A stretch of 64,000 bases of DNA from Roseibium sp. (GTDB lineage Bacteria; Pseudomonadota; Alphaproteobacteria; Rhizobiales; Stappiaceae): positions 1 through 64,000 of the forward strand of contig JAEPML010000005.1 in assembly GCA_017643925.1 (NCBI GenBank), in the 5' to 3' direction. The translations under genes and the position numbers were made by a program. Positions 7,292 through 15,674 of the stretch are shown piece after piece. Position 1 is the first letter of the stretch. Each line of letters begins with the position of its first letter. Below the pieces are notes generated by a model. That model saw nothing but the letters and a program-made list of their open reading frames with translations, was not told the DNA's origin and did no database searches.

Positions 7292-10200
7292 TCACCTGCC
7301 GCGATTCTTTTGCCACTCAATTGACTCGAGTATTGGAGCGTTATCCTGACCTTTTGGGATGATTGGATCTATGCTTGGGGAAACAGCCATGCCATCAGGA
7401 TCATTGAGTCCGACGGTCCAAGCTTCCCTGATAGCAACTTCGCGTTTCAGAACCGAAAGATCAAAGTGGAAGTCTGGTGGCCTTCCATCGTCGGATAGGG
7501 TCACCGGCACCAAGGCATATCTCCGAGATGCCGCGAATGCTCTGCCAAAATTCTCTAGGTTTCGTGGGTCAGGGTTATCCATGGTCTTCATTTTTGAAGT
7601 CACAAAGATGCGATCAAGCTCATTGAATTGCGCTTTGTCGATATTTGAACTCACTGCCAACGTGTAGGCGTTGGGGTTCGACTTTTCGACTCCTGTCAAT
7701 ATCACAATGCGAATTTTCTCATTTGAATCCACCCGCCCGATGTCGGAAATCCAGTTCTCAAAGATGCGTCGCCCAGCTTCACCATTTCTAAATAGAAGGC
7801 CCAAGAAAGGTGGTGCATTCGGCAGGTCAGGCTGAAGGGCGACTCCTACACCCTCCCAACCAGCCTCTTGCCACAGTTCGATGTCCACCACTGACAAAGT
7901 CTGGTAAGCGCCGTGCTTGAGAGGTGTGTCTTCAAGGAAATCATCGGGTGGCTCATCTTCACCGAACTTCATCTCCTCCTTTTTCTTCTGCTGCCTAAGA
8001 GACATTATTGATTGCAAGGCTAGGTTGGAGGGTGGGTCTACAACGATTTCGTAACTTTCTCCCTCGCCAGCCCAGTCACTCAATGATGGGGAACGACAGT
8101 CATCGAAGATATTTGATGAACTTGCCAAGACATCGGCAAACATGAGTGAGCGAGGCAAACCTTCCTCCGAACCGGCAACCACGTCCAAAAACGCTTTTGT
8201 GTCTTTAGGAAACAGAATTTTGGGAAGTATGTTCACCAGTGAATATACGAAGAAATCGCGTAGCTTGTCTGTTCTAAGGCTGCCTAACGGAAATTTCTCC
8301 GGCCATATCACCACTGTGGCTAACTCGCTCCCCGACCTAGGGCGAAGTTCCAATCCCAGTTCATTTGGGCAAGCCTCGCCCTCAGATGCCAATTCGAAAC
8401 GCATTTTTGCTCGTTCCATCGTGCCGACCGCCTGATGAGAAAGGCTGGTCGCGAGAAAGGCTTCGAGGAAGCCAATATAGCTTTCCCCAATTCTCACGCA
8501 CCAAGGATTGTGCTGGCACACAATTTCCCATCGTGTTCCCAACAACCTAGATATTAGGCTCACGCTCTTGCCGCCAAACGTGTCAATACGTTCAGGCAAA
8601 TTATCTTGCGCAGGCTGATCCCACAGCCTCTTCATCGTCTCCCAAATCTCTGTGTCACTTTCAGATTCTGGGACGTATTCGTGCTTTCGAAGGTAATCGG
8701 GGCCTCCAAAAGCGAACAATAGAGCTAGCGAACAAGCAATCAGACCACTTTGCTCAAAGAAATCCACTAGACCTGTGAACTCGTTCAACTGGCTAGCATC
8801 CGCCTTCAGCAGGAGCATTGCCAACACCCCGCCCTTCAACCGGTAGTCTTCCTGAAAACCTTCATCTTCTTCATCAAGGCCTGTTTGCCTTAAGGTCGAG
8901 ATTTGCAATTCCAGACACCACAGTGCATGTGGAATTCGTCCTGTTGAGATTTCCCCCCAGAACATTTTTTCCAGCAACATAGGCAACAAAGGATCTATCT
9001 CTCTGGTATCGCCGAAGTCTTGGATCAGTATCGAAAGAGCTGACATATGGTTTGCATATGCAGCCCAAAACAAATCCATTGAACTGTAAGCTGAAGCCAA
9101 CGCTGCGAGGCAGCGAACCATGCGCTCCTTTTTCTCAGCCTTAATTAGCTTCGGTAGCGCTCTCCCCAGCAGGTCGATGCCAGAGATGACCTTGTCTGTG
9201 CGAAGTTTGTCTATGCCGCGATTGAAGAGCTTATCTGCAACGGCCACATCACTATGCCGTTCTTGGTAGACGGGGAGAACTTGCTCGAATACCTCATCGT
9301 AAACCTCCAACTCGCCAAAGGGTGCGCCAAGTACCTCAAACAGCTCATATGCCCTATTGAATTCGAAACCTCCGAGATGCTGTGAACCGACTAACAAGTC
9401 GCCAAACTCTCGCAGTAACTTGTCGCGTTGGCTTTCATCGGCTGCGTGTTGGACAATCTGCATCCCCAACTTAAGCCATTTTGAGTTTGCAGCGTTGTTT
9501 GGCCTATCCGCCTCGCCGGAAAGCTCTTCCAAATGATGTATCAGGCGATTTGCTCGATCTACCAGTTTGGTTTCTTCCAACGAATGCGCTTCAGAAATGA
9601 CCACAGTGTGCAGAGTCTGCCAAAGGTTGATTGCCTTCTCGATGTCAGACGAATTTCTGCTACAAAGGGAGAAGGCCTCGATTTCATCATAGACACCAAG
9701 CAAGACTCCAAAATCATCGTGCCAGTACACCGCAGTCCACGCCTTTTGATACAATGCGCTGGCGATTTGACGTTCGGTTCCATGCTCCCTAGCAAGCCGT
9801 ATGGCACGTTCATGCCGACCTTCCGTAGTGTACCGGTCAAGCTCGAGTTCCCTTGAGATTATCGCTGCTGAGATGCAATCCTCAACAAGTTGATATTCAA
9901 CTCCCTGATATCTACCCGTGTCAGAGATTTCTTTTTCGAGCTCGTCCAAGGCTTCTTGTTTGGAAAGATCATTTGGACCAATTCTCTTAGAAGTCGTGAA
10001 GTTTGATAGATTCAGTGCCCGAGCAGCAATGTCTTCGTTGCCCTTTTCAATGATCGCTTCCATCAGCCAAGTACGGTCAAGAATTCGGACCTCAAATCCG
10101 TACTCCTTTGAAAGCTCGTCCTGAAACTTCGACTTGGTTTTGTCACTAATGAATTGATTGGAAACAAAATACGCTACCCTATAGCCGCGACCGGTGGATG

Positions 10201-10606
10201 CGATGGAAGCCATGTCCGAACGAAGCTTGCCCTGCCACTGCTTCATTGCGCTAACGGCAAAACCCCAACGCTCGTTCGCTGCTTCGACGTTTCCCTCATA
10301 CCAACGGGACGAAATATCCTCGTGTACAGGGTACGTCTCGGTATCAACTTTGCTGTCACCACCGCCAGTTGGCCCTGTCTGAGGTATGAGGTTAGGACAA
10401 ATCAGTCGTTCTGCGAGACGCCTTGCAAGATGTTCGAATTGTTTTTCTTCGCTGCGGCTTGTTATGCTCTCTAGCTTGTACTCGAGAAAGCCTGCATCCA
10501 ATTCAAAATTCTCATCGATATGCGAGTCTGAAAACTGTTCCGGACGTCGTCCACGCATAAACTCAGAAGGTGTTGGAAAATCATCTTTTGACAAAGCACC
10601 GCTCAC
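7292..10606 (-). CDS. large PD-(D/E)XK-like nuclease with helical-repeat body; candidate defence protein
   Basis: The start is GTG at 10606 (MSGALSKDDFPTPSEFM), giving 1104 residues. Residues about 50-190 form a restriction-endonuclease-like domain: E58 in the first helix (FEHLARRLAERLICPN), TGPTGGGDSKVDTET with D84, D88 and E90, then WGFAVSAMKQWQGKL with K122 and K127, and the closing motifs YFVSNQFI and EVRILDRTWL. Residues about 220-700 are TPR-like helices (repeated A/L-rich 34-residue spacing). The C-terminal 400 residues are unassigned. Proteins with this N-terminal domain occur in anti-phage loci as single large genes. The integrative-element context supports defence; the target and trigger are unknown. 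No partner gene is adjacent. Confidence 0.7.
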   Translation of the reverse strand: MSGALSKDDFPTPSEFMRGRRPEQFSDSHIDENFELDAGFLEYKLESITSRSEEKQFEHLARRLAERLICPNLIPQTGPTGGGDSKVDTETYPVHEDISSRWYEGNVEAANERWGFAVSAMKQWQGKLRSDMASIASTGRGYRVAYFVSNQFISDKTKSKFQDELSKEYGFEVRILDRTWLMEAIIEKGNEDIAARALNLSNFTTSKRIGPNDLSKQEALDELEKEISDTGRYQGVEYQLVEDCISAAIISRELELDRYTTEGRHERAIRLAREHGTERQIASALYQKAWTAVYWHDDFGVLLGVYDEIEAFSLCSRNSSDIEKAINLWQTLHTVVISEAHSLEETKLVDRANRLIHHLEELSGEADRPNNAANSKWLKLGMQIVQHAADESQRDKLLREFGDLLVGSQHLGGFEFNRAYELFEVLGAPFGELEVYDEVFEQVLPVYQERHSDVAVADKLFNRGIDKLRTDKVISGIDLLGRALPKLIKAEKKERMVRCLAALASAYSSMDLFWAAYANHMSALSILIQDFGDTREIDPLLPMLLEKMFWGEISTGRIPHALWCLELQISTLRQTGLDEEDEGFQEDYRLKGGVLAMLLLKADASQLNEFTGLVDFFEQSGLIACSLALLFAFGGPDYLRKHEYVPESESDTEIWETMKRLWDQPAQDNLPERIDTFGGKSVSLISRLLGTRWEIVCQHNPWCVRIGESYIGFLEAFLATSLSHQAVGTMERAKMRFELASEGEACPNELGLELRPRSGSELATVVIWPEKFPLGSLRTDKLRDFFVYSLVNILPKILFPKDTKAFLDVVAGSEEGLPRSLMFADVLASSSNIFDDCRSPSLSDWAGEGESYEIVVDPPSNLALQSIMSLRQQKKKEEMKFGEDEPPDDFLEDTPLKHGAYQTLSVVDIELWQEAGWEGVGVALQPDLPNAPPFLGLLFRNGEAGRRIFENWISDIGRVDSNEKIRIVILTGVEKSNPNAYTLAVSSNIDKAQFNELDRIFVTSKMKTMDNPDPRNLENFGRAFAASRRYALVPVTLSDDGRPPDFHFDLSVLKREVAIREAWTVGLNDPDGMAVSPSIDPIIPKGQDNAPILESIEWQKNRGR

Positions 10607-10990
10607 ATTTCTTCGTTTTGCATTGAGAATGCCTCTTCAACCGAAACGTGTCCAGGCAATGTAGAAATCTTACGCAACCGAAGTGGGTGTAAGTAACTCT
10701 GCGGGGGAATTAGTTCTAATACGAACGGCAGCTGCCGCGAGACCGACCTCGAAACCGCGCAAACGCAGCGAAAGACCGTTACCCGCCCGAAGTTTAAGTT
10801 CAGCGCAGTGCACCGTCTGGCAGACACAGGGCCACCTCATAGTGCCCGACCGTCCCCCGTTTCGGGGAAACGACCCCACACAGGCAAATTTTGACGAGCG
10901 ACCGGCTCAATCGGAAGGTGTCACCGCCAATTACCCTGGCAGAACGTTCTTCACCCTTGGCGTCGGTCCATGAGCGTCTGCGGACGGACA
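10607..10990. other. upstream region of the nuclease gene
   Basis: A short reverse frame ends at 10603 overlapping the GTG start (sequence GAAATGTGAGC). Its last residues, VSVEEAFSMQNEEM, could be the end of a tiny coupled peptide, but no ATG with a ribosome site precedes them. The promoter of the nuclease presumably lies here; no clear -35/-10 pair or operator was found. Confidence 0.35.
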
Positions 10991-11248
10991 TTAGTCCCAG
11001 TCATACCGATTAGGAAATAAATGCTGGTCGTGTTCAGAAACCTTCGCCTTCAGTTCTTCAATATCTTTCCAAGTTTCTTGCATTACTTCTTCAAGTGTAC
11101 CGTACTCATCCTCAAAGCCAATTGATGTTTCGAGTCTGCTTACGATTTCTGCATTCATTGAGCGGCCGCTCTTCTTGGCGGCACTTGCAATTCTATTTTT
11201 TAATTCTTCTGGAAGCCGAAGCTTCAGTTGAGGGTCTTCGCGCGCCAT
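10991..11248 (-). CDS. Arc/MetJ-type ribbon-helix-helix DNA-binding protein
   Basis: The chosen start is ATG at 11248 (85 residues), not the upstream codon at 11305, because MAREDPQLKLRLPEEL is the typical beginning of Arc-like repressors. The RHH core is QLKLRLPEELKNRIASAAK, then SGRSMNAEIVSRLE. It is followed by a short acidic helical tail. Such small repressors control immunity or excision in mobile elements. The gene is divergent from the HTH gene at 11367, with an inverted repeat between them, so mutual regulation of the integration operon is likely but unproven. Confidence 0.8.
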   Translation of the reverse strand: MAREDPQLKLRLPEELKNRIASAAKKSGRSMNAEIVSRLETSIGFEDEYGTLEEVMQETWKDIEELKAKVSEHDQHLFPNRYDWD

Positions 11249-11330
11249 TGGATAGCCTTTTCGTATTTGTGGTTCATCTATGCACCTCTGTGGTGTTGAC
11301 TGCAATTAAAATTTTGCTAAGGTGACCACC

Positions 11331-11350
11331 GTGGTTTAATTAAGAACCAC
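11331..11350. promoter_or_regulatory. operator-like inverted repeat
   Basis: GTGGTT (11331-11336) and AACCAC (11345-11350) flank an 8-bp AT-rich spacer. The repeat lies between the divergent RHH repressor and the first gene of the integration operon, 16 bp before the ATG at 11367. It is a plausible binding site for either regulator. Confidence 0.4.
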
Positions 11351-11366
11351 CGAAGGAGAAGTTATT

Positions 11367-11585
11367 ATGGAAGCCTCGGAAGACACCGGCATAGATCTGC
11401 TGTGGGAGGTCGATGAGATTGCTAAAGTCATCGGCCGCACCCCCCGGCAAACTTTCCACATGCTAAAGAAAGGAGAACTCCCAGCCAAAAAGGTCGGAGG
11501 GCGTTGGGTTGCAGAGCGGGGTGAACTGCTACGCTTCTTTTGCTCACCCAATGCGACAGACGTAAATGGAGGGGAGACAATGTGA
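11367..11585 (+). CDS. small helix-turn-helix DNA-binding protein
   Basis: The 72-residue product begins MEASEDTGIDLLWEVDEI and contains the winged-HTH/excisionase pattern EIAKVIGRTPRQTFHMLKKG followed by LPAKKVGGRWVAE. This is the MerR-like fold used by phage Cox/Xis-type and DNA-binding accessory proteins. GAAGGAGA lies 6-12 bases before the ATG. It is the first gene of the operon that ends in the integrase. Its stop overlaps the next start (ATGTGA). It likely regulates the operon or directs excision. Confidence 0.75.
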   Translation: MEASEDTGIDLLWEVDEIAKVIGRTPRQTFHMLKKGELPAKKVGGRWVAERGELLRFFCSPNATDVNGGETM

Positions 11586-12115
11586 GCCATACCCGCACCT
11601 CACTCACTGCGGTCTGGCCGCCAACAGCTGAAGTCGCCGAAGTGGCCGGACACAAGCGCACATCGCCCATTCAGGCGATTAGGGCTAAATGCATTGATTG
11701 CTCGGTTGAGCAACCTAGTGAAGTTCGTCTCTGTGAGGCTGTAAATTGTCCGCTTTGGCCCTTTCGGGCAGGGCTACACCCATACACCAGCGCAAAGCTA
11801 AAAACCGCGTCCAGGAGGCGGATTTTACGCAAGAAGAAGGCTCGGCAGAGGCGGCAACCTCTCCGAGCCATGGTTCTCAACACCCCATCGAAAGAAACAT
11901 CGAGGAACACACAGATGAATAGCATGTTTCCAATGGCCCCACCAGCCCAGGGTAGTGGCATCCAGCTGATAGAAAGCCTGAACAAGGTAGGCCTCTGCTC
12001 AACTTGGGCAGACGTTGACCACATGATTGAGGCGTTGATCGAGCTCACTGAAGCCAGGGATGGCGACTGCGATCTTGAAGACGGTCATGATGCAGAACGG
12101 GAGCTACTAATCTGA
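11582..12115 (+). CDS. prophage-type zinc-cysteine motif protein
   Basis: The start is GTG at 11582, after GGAGGGGAGA, overlapping the previous stop. This gives 177 residues. About residues 26-70 hold a conserved prophage motif: SPIQAIRAKCIDCS, then EVRLCEAVNCPLWPFRAG. The four cysteines are likely to bind zinc. The rest is basic (RRRILRKKKARQRRQ) then acidic at the end. Proteins with this CxxC...CPLxPFR signature are common beside phage replication and integration genes in alphaproteobacteria. The function is unknown. The last base of its stop is shared with the next ATG. Confidence 0.6.
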   Translation: MSHTRTSLTAVWPPTAEVAEVAGHKRTSPIQAIRAKCIDCSVEQPSEVRLCEAVNCPLWPFRAGLHPYTSAKLKTASRRRILRKKKARQRRQPLRAMVLNTPSKETSRNTQMNSMFPMAPPAQGSGIQLIESLNKVGLCSTWADVDHMIEALIELTEARDGDCDLEDGHDAERELLI

Positions 12116-12321
12116 TGCCAAAGCAGAAGAAATGTGATCCCCTCAATATCTTTTGGAGTGTTCTCACCAATGACGGCGCCGAGGAAATCGGCGTCGTTAT
12201 TCGAACTGAGCGCGGCTATGAAGCCTATCACCACCGGCATGGATACCTCGCAGAATATAGTTCTGGAGAGACCGCCAACTCTGCGATCCTATTTCACAAC
12301 ACCTGGAGGGATGCAGTATGA
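12115..12321 (+). CDS. small hypothetical protein (68 aa)
   Basis: It starts MPKQKKCDPLNIFW at an ATG overlapping the previous stop (TGATG) and ends overlapping the next start. The product has no recognised domain. Its middle part (VVIRTERGYEAYHHRHGY) looks like a compact beta-rich fold. Position in an uninterrupted chain of coupled genes is the main support for translation. Confidence 0.5.
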   Translation: MPKQKKCDPLNIFWSVLTNDGAEEIGVVIRTERGYEAYHHRHGYLAEYSSGETANSAILFHNTWRDAV

Positions 12322-13253
12322 GCTTCCCAAAACCAACTCCGGGATTACCTGGTTGCGAAGGTGTTACATCTCGTCTTGAGGAAGTTCGAGTTGGCAATGC
12401 TGTATTGGGCTACTTTTCGCACATAAGGCGGCTTCAAAATTCAGTTTTTCATCGAACGTTGTATCGTCTTCAGGAGATCGATCGGCTGCTAGAACATCGT
12501 CATGGTCAATTTCTACCCGAAACCAACGATGTTGAGTGGATATTGCCACCGATCGCAGCCCTTTTTCGGGTGGAAGCTATGATCTCAGATGGAATTTTCA
12601 ACACAGAGGAAGAGGCACTGATTGCTTTCAGGCATTGGACAACACGCTGGATGCCGTGGGTGCAAGAAGAGTTGGTTTTCAGTGTTTGGTCAGAAATCAA
12701 CTGGCGCAACAGACGTCCGAAAGCAGACACTCTGGCTATCGAGCTTGCCGTAACGATGCACGAAAGAACTTTGCTCAAGCTTACTCAAATAGGAGCCTGT
12801 GATATTGCAAGAAAGGAAAGGTTGGCGATCACACGCGAAACTAAGAGAACGAATGACCGACTTGCAAAACAGGCTAAACGTCGAAAAGCCGGCTCTATCC
12901 CGCGTGAACAATACGAGGCGGAATCTGTTGAGCGCGAAAAGCCATGGGTAAAATGCGGCATATCGCGTTCCAAATACTATCGAGACCTTGCCAAAATCAA
13001 ACGGGAACAAATCGGATCATTGCGAGAACGAGGTGCTGAGACAGGTGTGTCGCCAGTATGTAATAAAACCTCGGTTGCGACGCACCAGTCTCATTCAACT
13101 GTCATCGCCGAAGGCGAAACAGAAAATAAAAAGAAAACTACGATTGGGAACAGGCAGGATCATAGGGGAAACTGCAAGCGTAGCGCAGCAGGTCCGAAGG
13201 ACGGGCGAAGCCCCTATTCCCCCGGGAACGAGGTGAAGACCAATGCAGCTTGA
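12318..13253 (+). CDS. hypothetical island protein with C-terminal HTH-like segment
   Basis: The 311-residue product begins MSFPKPTPGLPGCEG. The N-terminal half is helical (LYRLQEIDRLLEHRHG; TEEEALIAFRHWTTRWMPWV). Around residues 170-240 there is a strongly basic linker (KRTNDRLAKQAKRRKAG) followed by KCGISRSKYYRDLAKIKRE, which resembles a recognition helix. The last 70 residues are low-complexity. It may be a replication-initiation or DNA-binding protein of the element, but no named family is assigned. ATG overlaps the preceding stop by four bases. Confidence 0.5.
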   Translation: MSFPKPTPGLPGCEGVTSRLEEVRVGNAVLGYFSHIRRLQNSVFHRTLYRLQEIDRLLEHRHGQFLPETNDVEWILPPIAALFRVEAMISDGIFNTEEEALIAFRHWTTRWMPWVQEELVFSVWSEINWRNRRPKADTLAIELAVTMHERTLLKLTQIGACDIARKERLAITRETKRTNDRLAKQAKRRKAGSIPREQYEAESVEREKPWVKCGISRSKYYRDLAKIKREQIGSLRERGAETGVSPVCNKTSVATHQSHSTVIAEGETENKKKTTIGNRQDHRGNCKRSAAGPKDGRSPYSPGNEVKTNAA

Positions 13254-13593
13254 CTTATTTGATTGGCGTCAACAGAACGCCGAAATCATAGCGTTTCCCG
13301 CCGATCGCAGGATAGGACGGATTGAAAGTATCGCACGGCAGATTATTCACGCCGAGTCCGAAGCTATCGCCGAAAGACGCTGGCAAGCCGCCATCAACCG
13401 TCTGCGGGCCGAATTGACCACCAATGGTTTCAGCCATTCAGTCCATGTTGAACAGATTCAACTGATGGCCCACGCGGTCCGTCAAAGAATCCAGCATTTG
13501 AGTCAGAAAGGTGAAATAGCCCCCTCCACCAAACAATATTTTGCGGACGACAAGTTCAAGTATTCGCCCACTTGGTCGAAGGAGGCTAATTGA
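13243..13593 (+). CDS. DUF6074-like protein
   Basis: The 116-residue product opens with MQLDLFDWRQQNAEIIAFPA and continues DRRIGRIESIARQI. This beginning is the hallmark of the DUF6074 proteins found in integrative elements of Rhizobiales and Rhodobacterales. The remainder is an arginine- and glutamate-rich helical region. The function of the family is unknown. It overlaps the end of the previous gene by 11 bp and shares one base with the next ATG. Confidence 0.65.
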   Translation: MQLDLFDWRQQNAEIIAFPADRRIGRIESIARQIIHAESEAIAERRWQAAINRLRAELTTNGFSHSVHVEQIQLMAHAVRQRIQHLSQKGEIAPSTKQYFADDKFKYSPTWSKEAN

Positions 13594-13979
13594 TGGACTT
13601 GCCGAAAATCCTTGAGAAGGGCAAGACGCCTGCACAGTGGGTTGAGATTTTCGCCGATCAGGGCGTTGACATATCCGAGCGCACCTTGAGGGAGAAAGCA
13701 CGCTCACTAAACGCCTATTGCGCCTTGGGAAAGGCAATGCTGATCAAAACGGAGCACATTGATCGAATTTTTGAGGAAATGTCATGCCACTCGAAATCTA
13801 CAAACGAGGAAACCGGTTCTGGGTCCGTGGCCGAACTGACGGAATCGACGGTTACATTGAACGAAGCCTCAAAACATCTGATGGACAAGTTGCGGCGGCC
13901 AAAGTCGGTGAAATCGAGAGGAAGGCACGGCAACGTGCTGTGCTTGGACAAGACGCGCCGACAGAAGCAGACGAGCTAA
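13593..13979 (+). CDS. excisionase-like protein overlapping the integrase gene
   Basis: ATG at 13593 follows GGAGG and overlaps the previous stop. The 128-residue product starts MDLPKILEKGKTPAQWVEIF with the HTH-like stretch GVDISERTLREKARSLNAYC and ALGKAMLIKTEHIDRIFEEM. This is typical of small integrase-associated proteins that choose the direction of recombination. The last 65 codons lie inside the integrase gene in another frame. Their end (KSVKSRGRHGNVLCLD) resembles the basic tail of related proteins, so both frames seem to be used. It probably acts as recombination directionality factor. Confidence 0.65.
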   Translation: MDLPKILEKGKTPAQWVEIFADQGVDISERTLREKARSLNAYCALGKAMLIKTEHIDRIFEEMSCHSKSTNEETGSGSVAELTESTVTLNEASKHLMDKLRRPKSVKSRGRHGNVLCLDKTRRQKQTS

Positions 13980-14839
13980 CGTTTGCGGCCGCGGTGGTTC
14001 TATACAACGCAAAGCCTGCAGATGCTGGTTACCTGCTGAAGGTCATGCCGGAGATTGGCACAAAGCGCGTGAAGGAGATTACGCCAAAATTTGTGCGTAA
14101 TCTGGGCAAGAAACTCTACCCGAACGCAGCATGCGACACGTGGCGCCGGCAGGTTGTGACACCTATCTGCGCAGTCATCAACAACGCGCACCAGGAGAAA
14201 GGTACTCCTCCTATCAAGGTGAAGGGGTACACCCCTGCTGAGCGTCAGGCACAGGACGATAAGCGCGGAAAACAAAGCCGCGTTCCCAAAACGCCTGGCT
14301 CTTGGGAGTGGCTCGACAAATTCCGGGACGAAGCGAATGTGTATATGGGCGCGCTTGCTCTCTTCATGTTCACAACCGGCGCCCGCATTGGTCAATCTGT
14401 ACTGATCAAACCCAGCGATTTAGACCTGCAGAACGGGCGGTTATGGCTACCACCTTCGAAGGGACACCCCGGACAATGGGTTGATCTGATCCCAGAAGTG
14501 ATTGTGGCATTGGCCAACCTGAAGCCGCGTAAAGGTCGAGTGTTTGGCTATACGTCTCGCAGTAGCGCTTATGGACCTTGGCGAAACGCCTGCAACCGAG
14601 CTGGTATTGAGTATCTCGCACCCCACGCTGCAGGTCGACACGGGTTTGGGACAGAGACCGTGGTGCGCCAGGGTGTGAACCCGGTCGACGCCGCTAAGGC
14701 CGGCCGATGGTCAAGCCCCCGTATCTTGCTCGACACGTATGCTCATTCGGAAGAAAGTTCTGCAAATGTTCGGGATGCGTTCACTCGCAACAGAAATCCG
14801 GCGTCTGCAAAACCCCGACAGCTAAAAAGCGTGAAGTAA
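13784..14839 (+). CDS. int: tyrosine recombinase / integrase
   Basis: The 351-residue product has the arm- and core-binding region at residues 1-165 and a catalytic domain after that. Active-site residues visible in order are R in TTGARIGQSV, K in PPSKGHPG, H-x-x-R in HAAGRHGFGT, W in KAGRWSSP (replacing the second His) and the nucleophile Y in LDTYAHSE. Start ATG at 13784 follows GAGGAA. It lies 46 bp from the interrupted tRNA-Ser gene, its likely attachment site. It catalyses integration and excision of the element to its left. It is the last gene of the operon beginning at 11367. Confidence 0.95.
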   Translation: MPLEIYKRGNRFWVRGRTDGIDGYIERSLKTSDGQVAAAKVGEIERKARQRAVLGQDAPTEADELTFAAAVVLYNAKPADAGYLLKVMPEIGTKRVKEITPKFVRNLGKKLYPNAACDTWRRQVVTPICAVINNAHQEKGTPPIKVKGYTPAERQAQDDKRGKQSRVPKTPGSWEWLDKFRDEANVYMGALALFMFTTGARIGQSVLIKPSDLDLQNGRLWLPPSKGHPGQWVDLIPEVIVALANLKPRKGRVFGYTSRSSAYGPWRNACNRAGIEYLAPHAAGRHGFGTETVVRQGVNPVDAAKAGRWSSPRILLDTYAHSEESSANVRDAFTRNRNPASAKPRQLKSVK

Positions 14840-14884
14840 GCAAACAGTTTGGTTTATTTGGGGAATTTCTAATTCGCCGGCAGC

Positions 14885-14924
14885 CTTAGCAGGGGAGCGC
14901 CTTCGACCACTCGGCCACCTCTCC
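14885..14924 (-). tRNA. serX: tRNA-Ser(GCU), 5' half only; right attachment site
   Basis: The reverse strand from 14924 reads GGAGAGGTGGCCGAGTGG, then the D-loop and CTCCCCTGCTAAGG. These are the acceptor, D-arm and anticodon loop (anticodon GCT) of a bacterial tRNA-Ser. After the first GG of the 3' anticodon stem the sequence no longer continues as a tRNA. The gene is therefore broken in the anticodon arm, where many tyrosine integrases cross over. The chromosomal promoter and 5' half remain here. A functional copy would have to be rebuilt at the left end of the element, outside this window. Confidence 0.8.
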
Positions 14925-15674
14925 GGCTGGATCGATGTACGGGTAAAACATTCTGAGTTCAAGGCGTTTTTTGCCCCGTTTTGATTTTTCCACTGCAGTA
15001 CAGTCGGGAACTTCTGGCAGGTAAAATGACTGAATAATTTCAGGGCCCACCGACTGACCTGCCTGGTATTGGCAAAGAATTTCCGGTCGGCCTTCAATGG
15101 GTCGTGATTGCGAAACCTGTGCTGGCCGTCCCTGAGCGTGCAACACGGTTTGCGCTCGGGTTACTCGACCCGTTGTGAAATCTCGTCATATGCTCTCAAA
15201 TGAAGCTTCAGATCCGTGTATTGAACCGAGCGATGAAGATCATTGTTTCTCCTTGGAAAAAACTGGCAGCAAGACCTTCGCCGCAAGATTTCGCGGGGGC
15301 CTGAGTGGAGAGAGCTTGCAGAAGCCGTTTTGTCCCGCGCAGTTGAAAACAGGAAAGAAAGCTGAACGCAGCCATATGGCCGAGAGCACTGCCACAAGGA
15401 TCGACAGACCAGATGAGATCAATGCCGGTATTGTCGTGTCGTGGGAAACGTTTTGGTTCACCTGGCAGAGAGGGAGAACGCGAAGGTCTTGCGAAATCTC
15501 GCCTTCGAAGCACGCGGAACCGGGTGGTGCGGGTCGGGCGTCAAAAGGACGGTGGTCCACTCTCGGACACGGGTTTTGACGGCCGGATCTGGACGCGGCA
15601 GAAGCAAAGAGTGCCGCCGCGTCAGATGAAAAACAAAGGTTCAGGTGCCGTAAGGCCGGCAGCCCTGAACACCA
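14925..15674. other. 750-bp stretch without a confident gene
   Basis: This holds the promoter side of the split tRNA-Ser gene and then GC-rich chromosome. A reverse frame ending at 15240 contains one hydrophobic segment (ALISSGLSILVAVLSAIWL) and could encode a small membrane protein of about 70 residues from a GTG near 15450, but no ribosome site supports it. Other frames cross the tRNA or have no recognisable content. Confidence 0.35.

Noticed and set aside
14822..15146. Reverse ORFs across the tRNA-Ser fragment
   Set aside because: They translate tRNA sequence and intergenic DNA; not proteins.
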